Assembly (NCBI GenBank): GCA_025061245.1
Contig: JANZKD010000023.1
Coordinates: forward strand, 1-17,652
Length of the DNA stretch: 17,652 nt
Reading direction: 5' to 3'
From: Candidatus Culexmicrobium profundum
GTDB lineage: Archaea > Thermoproteota > Methanomethylicia > Culexarchaeales > Culexmicrobiaceae
The translations under genes and the position numbers were made by a program. Positions 6,908-14,447 of this stretch are shown here, one piece after another (the first letter of the stretch is position 1; each line of letters begins with the position of its first letter). The notes below the pieces were generated by a model. The model did not search any database. It had not been told where the DNA came from and was given only the letters and a program-made list of their open reading frames with translations.

Positions 6908-8014
6908 TTACTTCCCCCCAATCAACTTTAGCATTTCTTCAATTTCCTCTCTACTTTTTACACCTGATAGAGCGTCTAACATTGATAAAAGAAGGGAATC
7001 CACCTCTTGTGCCCGTTTTCTTCTTTCCTTGCTTAGAACAAATCTTTGTATCTCTTCTTTATTAACAGGAGTTTCCGCAACCTCTATAATTCCTTCTCTG
7101 ATAGCGTAATCCAAGCATTTTTCACCAATAGGTGTTCTAACAATAATTGTAGTTTTTCCTTCCTCTGAACCTAAATCTCCAACTGATAAATCAGCCCATT
7201 CTGATGTAAAGTCTACACAGCGAGCACAACCATTCCTCATGTATTTTCGAATATCCGATAACGGGATAACCTTCTCCGATCCATCGTACATTATAATTCT
7301 TAGTAATGCATCTCTAAGGTCTACTTTTATCGTGTTAATATCGTAGGGTTTAATATTAAATCTGCCAACTATTTCATTAGTTACTAATTGATGGGAATAG
7401 ATACCATCACAGAATAGTCCAATGGTTAAACGTATCCGTTCTCTATACATTTCAAGCTTTTTATTTGTAGATGAAAGCACGGCTTCAACCGCTTGGATAA
7501 CACAGGGTGGTCCAACAATTGCTATCTTTCTTAACCCCCTTCCATAAATTGCGTCATTTAGAGCTGTAAGGATTGGAAACCATAAGTGTTGAAAACCTGT
7601 ACTTTTCAATATTTCATCTTCACTTGCCGCAACTCTAGGTAGTGGTTTAAAAGAAGTTCTCTCTACATCCCATAAAATTGCTCCGTCAATAAACCCATAT
7701 CTAAGTGCTGAAATTAGTAACGCATCAATAACATCACCATCCGGCAACTTTGAAACTGCAGAAATTATGCGAATAATAGGTCCACTTTTCCATTCTTTCA
7801 ATCGGGGACAACTTTCTTCGCATGGCTTTTCGCAGAAGAAGCTAGTATCTACCACTACATGAGACCAACCAATGTTCTTCTCTTTTACCTCCAAAATTGG
7901 ATGATCGCTATCTTCAGGAAAGAGTATAACATTCTTTGCACATGTTGAAACACACATCCCACATCCACTACATCTATTTACATCCCAAACTTTCCTTTTA
8001 AGCATCTTAACCAC
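6908..8014 (-). CDS. FrhB/FdhB-like coenzyme F420 (or flavin) oxidoreductase subunit with ferredoxin motifs
   Basis: About 368 residues. It belongs to the F420 hydrogenase/dehydrogenase beta-subunit family, whose members bind FAD and Fe-S and exchange electrons with F420, though some use other acceptors. The N-terminus has a 4Fe-4S motif C15/C18/C21/C25 followed by a second cysteine group C61/C65/C69 ending in CP. The FrhB C-terminal domain shows GPPCVIQAVEAVL, GLFCDGIYSHQLV and CARCVDFTSEWADLSVGDLG. An upstream TTG at 8027-8029 also opens the frame. A full GGAGGTGA (complement of 8020-8027) sits five bases before the GTG at 8012-8014, so I take GTG as the start. It lies between hdrB and gltB3. 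Methanogens also carry an FrhB homologue beside the split glutamate synthase genes, which suggests it feeds electrons to the FMN domain. F420 use is inferred, not shown. Confidence 0.85.
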   Translation of the reverse strand: MVKMLKRKVWDVNRCSGCGMCVSTCAKNVILFPEDSDHPILEVKEKNIGWSHVVVDTSFFCEKPCEESCPRLKEWKSGPIIRIISAVSKLPDGDVIDALLISALRYGFIDGAILWDVERTSFKPLPRVAASEDEILKSTGFQHLWFPILTALNDAIYGRGLRKIAIVGPPCVIQAVEAVLSSTNKKLEMYRERIRLTIGLFCDGIYSHQLVTNEIVGRFNIKPYDINTIKVDLRDALLRIIMYDGSEKVIPLSDIRKYMRNGCARCVDFTSEWADLSVGDLGSEEGKTTIIVRTPIGEKCLDYAIREGIIEVAETPVNKEEIQRFVLSKERRKRAQEVDSLLLSMLDALSGVKSREEIEEMLKLIGGK

Positions 8015-8032
8015 ACTTTTCACCTCCAAGCT

Positions 8033-8908
8033 TTACTTTAAAGCTTTAACAAGCCTTTCTGCACTTATCTCATTGAGATGTAAACCCACTTCTTTTGGTG
8101 TAAAACCTAGAGCAAGTCCAAGCAGCTGAGGATAAAGGAGTACAGGCATATTGTATTGCTCACCAGTAACTTTGCTTATATCTGGTTGAAAAGTGTCAAA
8201 TTGAATCTGACATGATGGACAAATAGTTACAATACAGTCAGCCCCAGCTTCTTTAGCACTTTTAAGTTTCATTCCGGCTATAGATAAACTTAAATTCTCA
8301 TCTACCGCCAATATTGGCGAACCGCAACACCAGAGTTTTAAGGGCCAGTAAATACTCTTTGCACCAGTAATCTCAACAAGGTCATCGAGTATCCTTGGAT
8401 TCTCAGCATTGTCAAACTTCAATCTATTAGATGGACGTAGAATATGACAGCCATAATGAACCGCTACTCTTAATCCATCAAGCGGTCTTTTGATCTCATC
8501 TCTAAGTCTATCGAGCCCTATGTCATTATATAACACTTCAATTAAGTGTTTAATTTTTACACCGCCTTCATAGACTAGGTTATCTGTGGATTTGAGTATA
8601 GTATTGACTTGTTCTCTAAGATCTTTGTTTGTTTTAACTAAATACTCAGCTTCCATGAGGGACTCGTAACAACCATTACAGAGGGTAAGGAGATCAAGTC
8701 CCATGTTTTTAGCTAGCGCTAATATCCTAGTGCTCATCACTATATTAGTCTTAAAGTTTACAGAGCGAACAAGTACTGTACCGCAGCAGCCTGCACCTTC
8801 CAGGTCAACAAGTTCAATTCCAAGCTTTTTTGCCACAACACGCGTAGACAAATCGTACTGATCTAATCTCGCTGGGATCCAACATCCCAAGTAATATGCG
8901 TATCTCAT
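8033..8908 (-). CDS. hdrB: Heterodisulfide reductase subunit B-like protein, two CCG domains
   Basis: This 291-residue protein has both cysteine-rich CCG domains of HdrB. The first has C9, C41/C42 and C77/C80 (CNGC); the second has C154, C194/C195 and C230/C233 (CPSC). The spacings fit the CX31-39CCX35-36CXXC pattern closely, although the last gap is one residue shorter in both domains. In methanogen HdrB each set binds an unusual non-cubane [4Fe-4S] cluster, and the pair splits the CoM-S-S-CoB disulfide. Relatives in non-methanogens act on other, often unknown, disulfides or acceptors. All ligands are retained, so it should be redox active. The ATG start overlaps the hdrC stop by 4 bp, a sign of coupled translation. 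The window gives no evidence for methanogenesis, so the substrate should be left open. Confidence 0.92.
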   Translation of the reverse strand: MRYAYYLGCWIPARLDQYDLSTRVVAKKLGIELVDLEGAGCCGTVLVRSVNFKTNIVMSTRILALAKNMGLDLLTLCNGCYESLMEAEYLVKTNKDLREQVNTILKSTDNLVYEGGVKIKHLIEVLYNDIGLDRLRDEIKRPLDGLRVAVHYGCHILRPSNRLKFDNAENPRILDDLVEITGAKSIYWPLKLWCCGSPILAVDENLSLSIAGMKLKSAKEAGADCIVTICPSCQIQFDTFQPDISKVTGEQYNMPVLLYPQLLGLALGFTPKEVGLHLNEISAERLVKALK

Positions 8909-9417
8909 TGCCTTACCCTCTCCAAGGCTTTTATAAAACTAGTCTCCTCTAGTATTTCCCTATTCTTTTCAACATGCACTTGCGGAGTCTTTGGAAGCCC
9001 AAGTTTCTTTCTTTCCCTTTCTCGATAAGTACTAATCTTGATAACCCTCCCAGTTTCGGCTAGATTCTTACCTATACTTCTCAGTCCTTCAGGGATTATA
9101 CCTTGTTTTGCTGCTATGTTTTTTAGTGAAAATATGATATTTGCCGGATCAACCTCTTGTGGACATCTTTCTGAGCATGTGAAACATGTAGTACACAACC
9201 AGATTTCCTTGCAGTTGATTAGTTGATCTTTAAGTCCCAACATTACCATTTTAACTATTCGGTGGGGTTTCAAAAATTCAGCGACAGGACATCCTGAGGT
9301 ACACATACCACACTGTATGCACCAGAAAGCTTTACCCCCTAATTCTGTATTTGCAATCTCAAATTTTAAATTAGGATCTATCTCAACTAATTTAAGAGAA
9401 ATTACCGCTTTACTCAT
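8905..9417 (-). CDS. hdrC: Heterodisulfide reductase subunit C-like ferredoxin
   Basis: This is a soluble protein of about 170 residues with two classical 4Fe-4S motifs of HdrC: C33/C36/C39/C43P (WCIQCGMCTSGCP) and C75/C78/C81/C85P (LCTTCFTCSERCP). HdrC passes electrons from the flavin subunit HdrA to the catalytic HdrB. There is no membrane domain, so this is the cytosolic type rather than a fusion to HdrE as in QmoC. The C-terminal region has the helical ISTYRERERKKLGLPKTP stretch usual after the second cluster. A TTG one codon upstream is possible, but GGAGG inside the end of hdrA is seven bases before the ATG at 9415-9417, which I take as the start. It follows hdrA with no real gap and overlaps hdrB by 4 bp, giving the order A-C-B. 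Confidence 0.93.
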   Translation of the reverse strand: MSKAVISLKLVEIDPNLKFEIANTELGGKAFWCIQCGMCTSGCPVAEFLKPHRIVKMVMLGLKDQLINCKEIWLCTTCFTCSERCPQEVDPANIIFSLKNIAAKQGIIPEGLRSIGKNLAETGRVIKISTYRERERKKLGLPKTPQVHVEKNREILEETSFIKALERVRQ

Positions 9418-9420
9418 CAA

Positions 9421-12400
9421 TTAACCTCCTCTTAAAGGGTTTAAACCAAGTTTTTCTATTTGAAGTGTGAATTCCTTAATAATTTTAGCTAATCTTAGTC
9501 CTTCACCCGCTGAGGCCCATTCAAGTCTAACTCTTTCCGGTTCTAAACCAACGTCTTTTAGCCATTCTTTTACCCTTAATATGCGTTCTTCGGCCCTTAG
9601 GTTACCTGAAATGTAATGGCAATCACTTGGATGACACCCAACAATTAGTACACCATCAGCTCCCAGTAAAAGAGCATACAGTATATAAATTGGGTCTACC
9701 CTAGCACTACACATAACACGGATAATTTCAACAGTTGGTGGATATTCATATCGGCTTATACCTGCCATATCTGCTGCAGCATAACCGCACCAGTTGCAGA
9801 AGAAAGCTACAATTTTTAATTTATCCCTTGATACTGATTTTTTAAATGCTGCCCTAAGCATGTTTAAAATTTGATCATCTCTGAAGTGATACATTGTTAT
9901 AGCCTTCGCTGGACATTCAACCGAGCATGATCCGCAACCTTTGCATAGTAGTGGATCAACTTTAGCCACTAGCTGTTTATCTGGAGTGACTTCTAGTTTG
10001 ATCGCGTCAAATTCGCAAACGTTTACACATCGTCCACAACCTGTACAAAGTTCTGGGTTAACATCAGCTATAATAGCCTCAGCAATTACTTTTCCTCTCA
10101 TTAACGTGTTAAGGGCCCGTGAGGCTGCGGCTAGTGCTTGAGTAATGCTTTCATCTAATCTTTGCGGACCGTAAGCTAATCCGCAGAGAAAGATCCCATC
10201 AGTAGAGAAATCTACGGGTCTAAGTTTTGGATGAGCTTCTAAGAAAAATCCGTGACTATCAAGGGGAACTTTGAGTTTAGATGAAATTTCACGATTTTCT
10301 TCAAGAGGTATGATTGATGTGACTAAAACAACTTTATCGGCGAATATTTCTAAGTCTAATTGAGATGTAATATCGTAAACATCCACAATAAGTTTCCCGT
10401 CTTCTTGATGAACTTCGGGTGTTTTATTCAAATCATATCTTATGAAAACTATTCCAGCTTCACGAGCCTGACGGTAAAGTTTTCCACCTCCGACTGGTAG
10501 TCTTATATCTCTGTATAGTATGTACACATTCAAATTTGGATATTTACCCTTGATTTTAATTGCTTCTCTTATAGTTCTTTCACAACAAACAGCCGAGCAA
10601 TATGTTCGATCAAAATTCTTCCCAATACCTGCACATAGAAGAAACACTACGGTTTCTCCATTTTTCACATTACCGTTCATCTGCTGAAATTCGGTTAAAG
10701 TATAAATATTGTTGAATTTTCCATAACCATATAAGCCTGTAGGTTTAAACTCTTTAGCACCAACTGCCACAACAATTGTTCCAACTTTAATTTCTTTATT
10801 AACTCCATTTTGATTTAATTTAACACTGAAATTTCCTATTGAGCCTTTAACATCTTCTATTTTGGTAGAAGGAAGAAATTCGATGTTTTCATGTTTTTTA
10901 ATGGAGCTAACTAGATCAGAGATCCATTTAACACCTTCATTATACCCATAGAGATATAAATCATATCCCATTCTCTCTCCGCTTTCGACAAGATATGTTT
11001 TAAATCCGCTATCGGCAATGGCCTTTGCGGCTATAAGACCACTAATGGTCGCTCCAATAACAAGAGCAGCAGGAGTAACTTCTATTTCCATTCGCTTCAA
11101 TGGTTCTAAGAGCCTTGCTTTTGCTACAGCCATTTTAACAAGTTCCTTAGCTTTCTCAGTTGCCTCTTCAGGATAACTCTTATGAACCCAAGAAACATGT
11201 TCTCTAATATTAACCATTTCAAATAAATATGGATTTAATCCAGCTTCTTCACATATACTTCGGAATAATGGTTCATGAGTCCTTGGAGTACATGAAGCCA
11301 CTACAACTCTATTAAGATTATACTTTTTAATAGCTTCTTTAATTCGCTCTGTTCCATCCTTAGAACAGGCAAACATTAAATCTTCAGCATAAACAACATT
11401 GCTAAGCTTCTTTGCTTCTTCCACTACCGCTTTAACATCTATAACAGCAGCTATGTTTAGACCGCAATGGCATACAAAAACTCCTATTCTTGGTTCTTGA
11501 CTCAATACTTTTTCTTCTTCTACTGGTTTTACTCTACTTGAGACATTTTCTCGTCTGTTTACGTGTCTTACTCTGCTTGCCGCTTGAGCTGCAGCAGCCA
11601 ATGCCTGCATTACACTATGAGAAATATCTTTAGGATTTTGACACACACCACATACATATATGCCAGGAACATTAGTATTAACTGATACATTACCGATAGT
11701 CTTAAAGAAGCCAAATTCATTTAGTTCTATTCCGAGAATTTCAGCTAATTTAGAAGTATCATCACTTGGAACTACTGCAGGGCAAAGTACTACTAAATCC
11801 ACATCTACAGATCTAATTTCTCCGTTGAGAAGATCAGAATACCTTATTATTAATTTCTTACTTTTCTCATCCCATAAAACTTCGCTTGGTAACCCTTTCA
11901 CATATTTAATTCCATATTCTTCAGTAGCTCTTCTTAGTAAGTCTTCATGACCTTTGCCAGGTGCATTTAGATCATTATAGAAAACCATTACATCTATATT
12001 TGGGTCATGTTCCTTCGTAACTATGGCCTGTTTTGCCGCATACATACAGCAAATCTGCGAGCAATAATCTTTTATTTTTTTGTTTCTGGATCCGACACAT
12101 TGAATAATTGCAATTCTGCTTGGATGCGTTTTATCTGAAGGTCTAACGATCTCTCCACCCGTAGGCCCAGCAGCATTCATAAGGCGTTCATATTGTAACG
12201 AGGTTATAACATCTTGGAATCTACCATATCCATACTGTGGCAGAATAGATGGATCCAAGAGAGAAAAGCCAGTCGCAACAATTATGGAAGGGACTTCTAC
12301 TACAAGTTCTTGAGGCTTCTGGGTATAATTAATTGCACCTGCAGGGCAAACTTTTTCACAAATTCTACAAACACCTTTATTAAGATAGAGGCAATGATCT

Positions 12401-12876
12401 TTGTCAATGGTTGCAACATTTGGCACAGCTTGAGGGAAGGGGATATAAATCGCTTTTCTTAAACCCATCCCCGATTCAAATTCACTGGGAACTTTAACTG
12501 GACACTTTTCTTCACATCTTCGACATCCAATGCATTTTTCCTCATCTACATATCGTGGTTTTTTAAGTATTTTAACCTTAAATATAGAGCCGTTTTTTAT
12601 GGGTTTTACATCTATGACTTCAGAATATGTAAGAAGCTCAATATTAGGATGCCTAGAAACTTCAACCATTTTAGGTCCAAGAATGCAGATAGAACAATCG
12701 AGAGTTGGGAAAGTTTTATCGAGTTGAGCCATATGACCTCCAATTGAGGGCTCTTTCTCTACTAGGTAGACCTTGAATCCTTTTTCAGCAAGTTCTAAGG
12801 AGGCTGTAATGCCAGCCACTCCACCTCCGATTACAAGTATGTCACCTATCGTATTTTCCATTTCAGAGGCCTCCAT
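9421..12876 (-). CDS. hdrA: HdrA-HdrA-MvhD fusion flavoprotein (QmoA-QmoB-like)
   Basis: This 1151-residue protein is far longer than the roughly 650 residues of classical HdrA. Module 1 (about 1-440) has the intact FAD motif IGGGVAGITASLELAEKG, then GGHMAQLDKTFPTLDCSIC, an inserted ferredoxin (C115/C118/C121/C125 and C162/C170/C173/C177), and the HdrA motif C260...C272-x3-CC276/277. Module 2 (about 462-935) begins with the HdrA N-terminal domain (VFVCHCGLNIA), keeps C748 and C760...CC764/765, but has GATISG in place of GGGxAG and lacks an inserted ferredoxin. A two-cluster ferredoxin follows (C944/C947/C950/C954, C978/C981/C984/C988), then an MvhD domain (about 1019-1140) with C1027, C1030, C1056, C1081 and C1086. 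An alternative ATG at 12859-12861 has GGAGG eight bases upstream and may be the true start. It is the first gene of the operon and the likely electron-distributing core. Confidence 0.93.
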   Translation of the reverse strand: MEASEMENTIGDILVIGGGVAGITASLELAEKGFKVYLVEKEPSIGGHMAQLDKTFPTLDCSICILGPKMVEVSRHPNIELLTYSEVIDVKPIKNGSIFKVKILKKPRYVDEEKCIGCRRCEEKCPVKVPSEFESGMGLRKAIYIPFPQAVPNVATIDKDHCLYLNKGVCRICEKVCPAGAINYTQKPQELVVEVPSIIVATGFSLLDPSILPQYGYGRFQDVITSLQYERLMNAAGPTGGEIVRPSDKTHPSRIAIIQCVGSRNKKIKDYCSQICCMYAAKQAIVTKEHDPNIDVMVFYNDLNAPGKGHEDLLRRATEEYGIKYVKGLPSEVLWDEKSKKLIIRYSDLLNGEIRSVDVDLVVLCPAVVPSDDTSKLAEILGIELNEFGFFKTIGNVSVNTNVPGIYVCGVCQNPKDISHSVMQALAAAAQAASRVRHVNRRENVSSRVKPVEEEKVLSQEPRIGVFVCHCGLNIAAVIDVKAVVEEAKKLSNVVYAEDLMFACSKDGTERIKEAIKKYNLNRVVVASCTPRTHEPLFRSICEEAGLNPYLFEMVNIREHVSWVHKSYPEEATEKAKELVKMAVAKARLLEPLKRMEIEVTPAALVIGATISGLIAAKAIADSGFKTYLVESGERMGYDLYLYGYNEGVKWISDLVSSIKKHENIEFLPSTKIEDVKGSIGNFSVKLNQNGVNKEIKVGTIVVAVGAKEFKPTGLYGYGKFNNIYTLTEFQQMNGNVKNGETVVFLLCAGIGKNFDRTYCSAVCCERTIREAIKIKGKYPNLNVYILYRDIRLPVGGGKLYRQAREAGIVFIRYDLNKTPEVHQEDGKLIVDVYDITSQLDLEIFADKVVLVTSIIPLEENREISSKLKVPLDSHGFFLEAHPKLRPVDFSTDGIFLCGLAYGPQRLDESITQALAAASRALNTLMRGKVIAEAIIADVNPELCTGCGRCVNVCEFDAIKLEVTPDKQLVAKVDPLLCKGCGSCSVECPAKAITMYHFRDDQILNMLRAAFKKSVSRDKLKIVAFFCNWCGYAAADMAGISRYEYPPTVEIIRVMCSARVDPIYILYALLLGADGVLIVGCHPSDCHYISGNLRAEERILRVKEWLKDVGLEPERVRLEWASAGEGLRLAKIIKEFTLQIEKLGLNPLRGG

Positions 12877-13118
12877 TTTTTGGTTTTTCGTTGTGATGCC
12901 TCTCGTGAAACATAATCTTCACCAATCAGACTCGGTAATTCATGAGCAATGACTGTTAAGCCCATAAATTATAAAAATCTTACTATTAACTATTGGAAAT
13001 AAATTGTATAAAAGTTAGAAAAATATGACATTAAATTAAGTAATAGATGCACCGGCAAATTTTGATATTTTAATATAGCTACGACACCAATAAATAGCAC
13101 ATCCACCAAGACATTTAG
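12877..13118. promoter_or_regulatory. Divergent intergenic region with candidate TATA boxes
   Basis: This AT-rich 242-bp gap separates the hdr operon (leftward) from the kinase-like gene (rightward). On the minus strand TTTTTATAAT (complement of 12968-12977) would place a start near 12946 and a leader of about 70 bases before hdrA. On the plus strand TTTAATATAG at 13068-13077 would give a start near 13098 and a short leader before 13119. Another TATA-like string, TGTATAAAAG at 13005-13014, could serve either direction. No operator repeat or riboswitch is evident. These are position-based guesses. Confidence 0.35.
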
Positions 13119-14447
13119 ATGATGAAATTGATGGAAGATCTCATGAAATTATTAAGAGGAGAGAAGGTAGAGTTCTACTTAATTGAAGGTAAAGTAAAGC
13201 TAGTTGATGGCGCAAAATATCCGTTTGACAAAAGCAAAATACCAGTTCAATGCAAAATCATTAATGAAAAGACAGAGATTAACAGGGGATTCACCAGTGG
13301 AAATAGATCCATAGTATTCAAGCTCAGAAATGAATGGTTTAAAGCTAAGGCTATAGGCATACCATCAGGAATTTCAAGACCTATCTACATCAATAATCAA
13401 ATATACACATACTTTCTCAATCAAGCATATATTGGATTTGGACAATTAATATGGGGATTCCTAACCATTGAAGAAGCAGAAAATGAATACCACTGGATGA
13501 ATGAGGCATATAAATTAAATCTTCCAGCAACAAAACCGATAGGTTATGGTATCTATGAAAACATTAGAACAATAACATTTAAAGATAGATTTGAGTTATT
13601 TAGCTTCTTAAAATCTAAAAGTATACCTGAAATATTAGAAGCCTTTAAAGGTAATGTACAGTCTAGAAAGGCTGCCTGCTTCTTTGCAATTGAACCAAGC
13701 GATATTAGGGTAGATGAAATATTATACGCACTACTATTCCCTAAAATAGAAGAAATAATAGATGTGAAAGAATGTAAAGACTACTTGAGATGGCTTGGAT
13801 CCTCATGTGCATATAACTTGAAACTACATCATAACTATAATATAATTCATGGAACCATACTGAGGGGTCCAGGACTTATGACCAATTCACATTTAGCCAA
13901 CCACATAGTTGACTTCGAAAAAACATGGATGACTGATTATCACATGACTTATAGGCCAATTAATAAAGAGGCTGACCGAATAAAAATGGAAGAATACTAC
14001 TGTCTCTGGCATGTCATGAATCCACTGCCAGCTGCAATACAAATGATTGAAGCTAGAAGAAGAAAAACACTCTTCAATCTACCTGAAATTCACATGGAAA
14101 TAGAGCCTTATCCTGCTTTTCAAATATGGGAGAAGATGATGCAATTATATGCTGGAGTTTATAGGCCAAAAAATATCCATGAAGAATTTACAGAAGCATT
14201 GATTGATGGAATAGAATATGGATACAATAGGGAGAAAATATTTCAAGTTGAACGTGAATTGAAGAGAGAAATGCTAATTAAACTCGCCATAATTAAACAT
14301 GAATTATGGAAATTATATGGATTACCAGAAGGAATGCAAAGAGGAGTGGAAGTTGTTAGAAGTTTAATGAAAATTAGAGAAATTGGCAGTGAAGAAATTA
14401 ACGAGAGAATAAAGAATATTAAGAAAAAATTTGAGGAATTACTGTAA
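13119..14447 (+). CDS. Unrecognised 442-residue protein, possible divergent protein-kinase-like fold
   Basis: I do not recognise this family by name. Parts of it read like an atypical kinase. Residues 57-80 (GFTSGNRSIVFKLRNEWFKA) resemble an N-lobe strand pair with a candidate lysine (K75 or K77). Residues 118-147 (EEAENEYHWMNEAYKLNLPA, then TKPIGYGIYE) resemble a C-helix with glutamate and the following hinge region. Residues 240-267 (YNIIHGTILRGPGLMTN, then HIVDFEKT) resemble a catalytic loop plus a DFG-like DFE. The catalytic aspartate expected after HG is threonine (T246), and the asparagine (N256) is further away than normal. It may therefore be a pseudokinase, or the resemblance may be superficial. 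The C-terminal 100 residues are charged helices. No membrane segment or signal is seen. There is no clear ribosome-binding site. The end overlaps the aminotransferase gene tail to tail by 9 bp. Confidence 0.6.
   Translation: MMKLMEDLMKLLRGEKVEFYLIEGKVKLVDGAKYPFDKSKIPVQCKIINEKTEINRGFTSGNRSIVFKLRNEWFKAKAIGIPSGISRPIYINNQIYTYFLNQAYIGFGQLIWGFLTIEEAENEYHWMNEAYKLNLPATKPIGYGIYENIRTITFKDRFELFSFLKSKSIPEILEAFKGNVQSRKAACFFAIEPSDIRVDEILYALLFPKIEEIIDVKECKDYLRWLGSSCAYNLKLHHNYNIIHGTILRGPGLMTNSHLANHIVDFEKTWMTDYHMTYRPINKEADRIKMEEYYCLWHVMNPLPAAIQMIEARRRKTLFNLPEIHMEIEPYPAFQIWEKMMQLYAGVYRPKNIHEEFTEALIDGIEYGYNREKIFQVERELKREMLIKLAIIKHELWKLYGLPEGMQRGVEVVRSLMKIREIGSEEINERIKNIKKKFEELL

Noticed and set aside
8033..9417. 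HdrBC as proof of methanogenesis
   Set aside because: HdrBC homologues are widespread in non-methanogens, and no methyl-coenzyme M reductase or other methanogenesis marker is in the window.
9421..12876. HdrA read as two genes wrongly joined
   Set aside because: The frame is continuous, with no stop or second ribosome-binding site near the module boundary at residues 440-465, and the linker looks natural.
12847..12965. A 39-codon minus-strand frame starting at ATG 12963-12965 and overlapping the hdrA start, as a possible leader peptide
   Set aside because: The best TATA candidate lies immediately upstream of this ATG, so the ATG would be outside the transcript. There is also no ribosome-binding site and no regulatory codon pattern.
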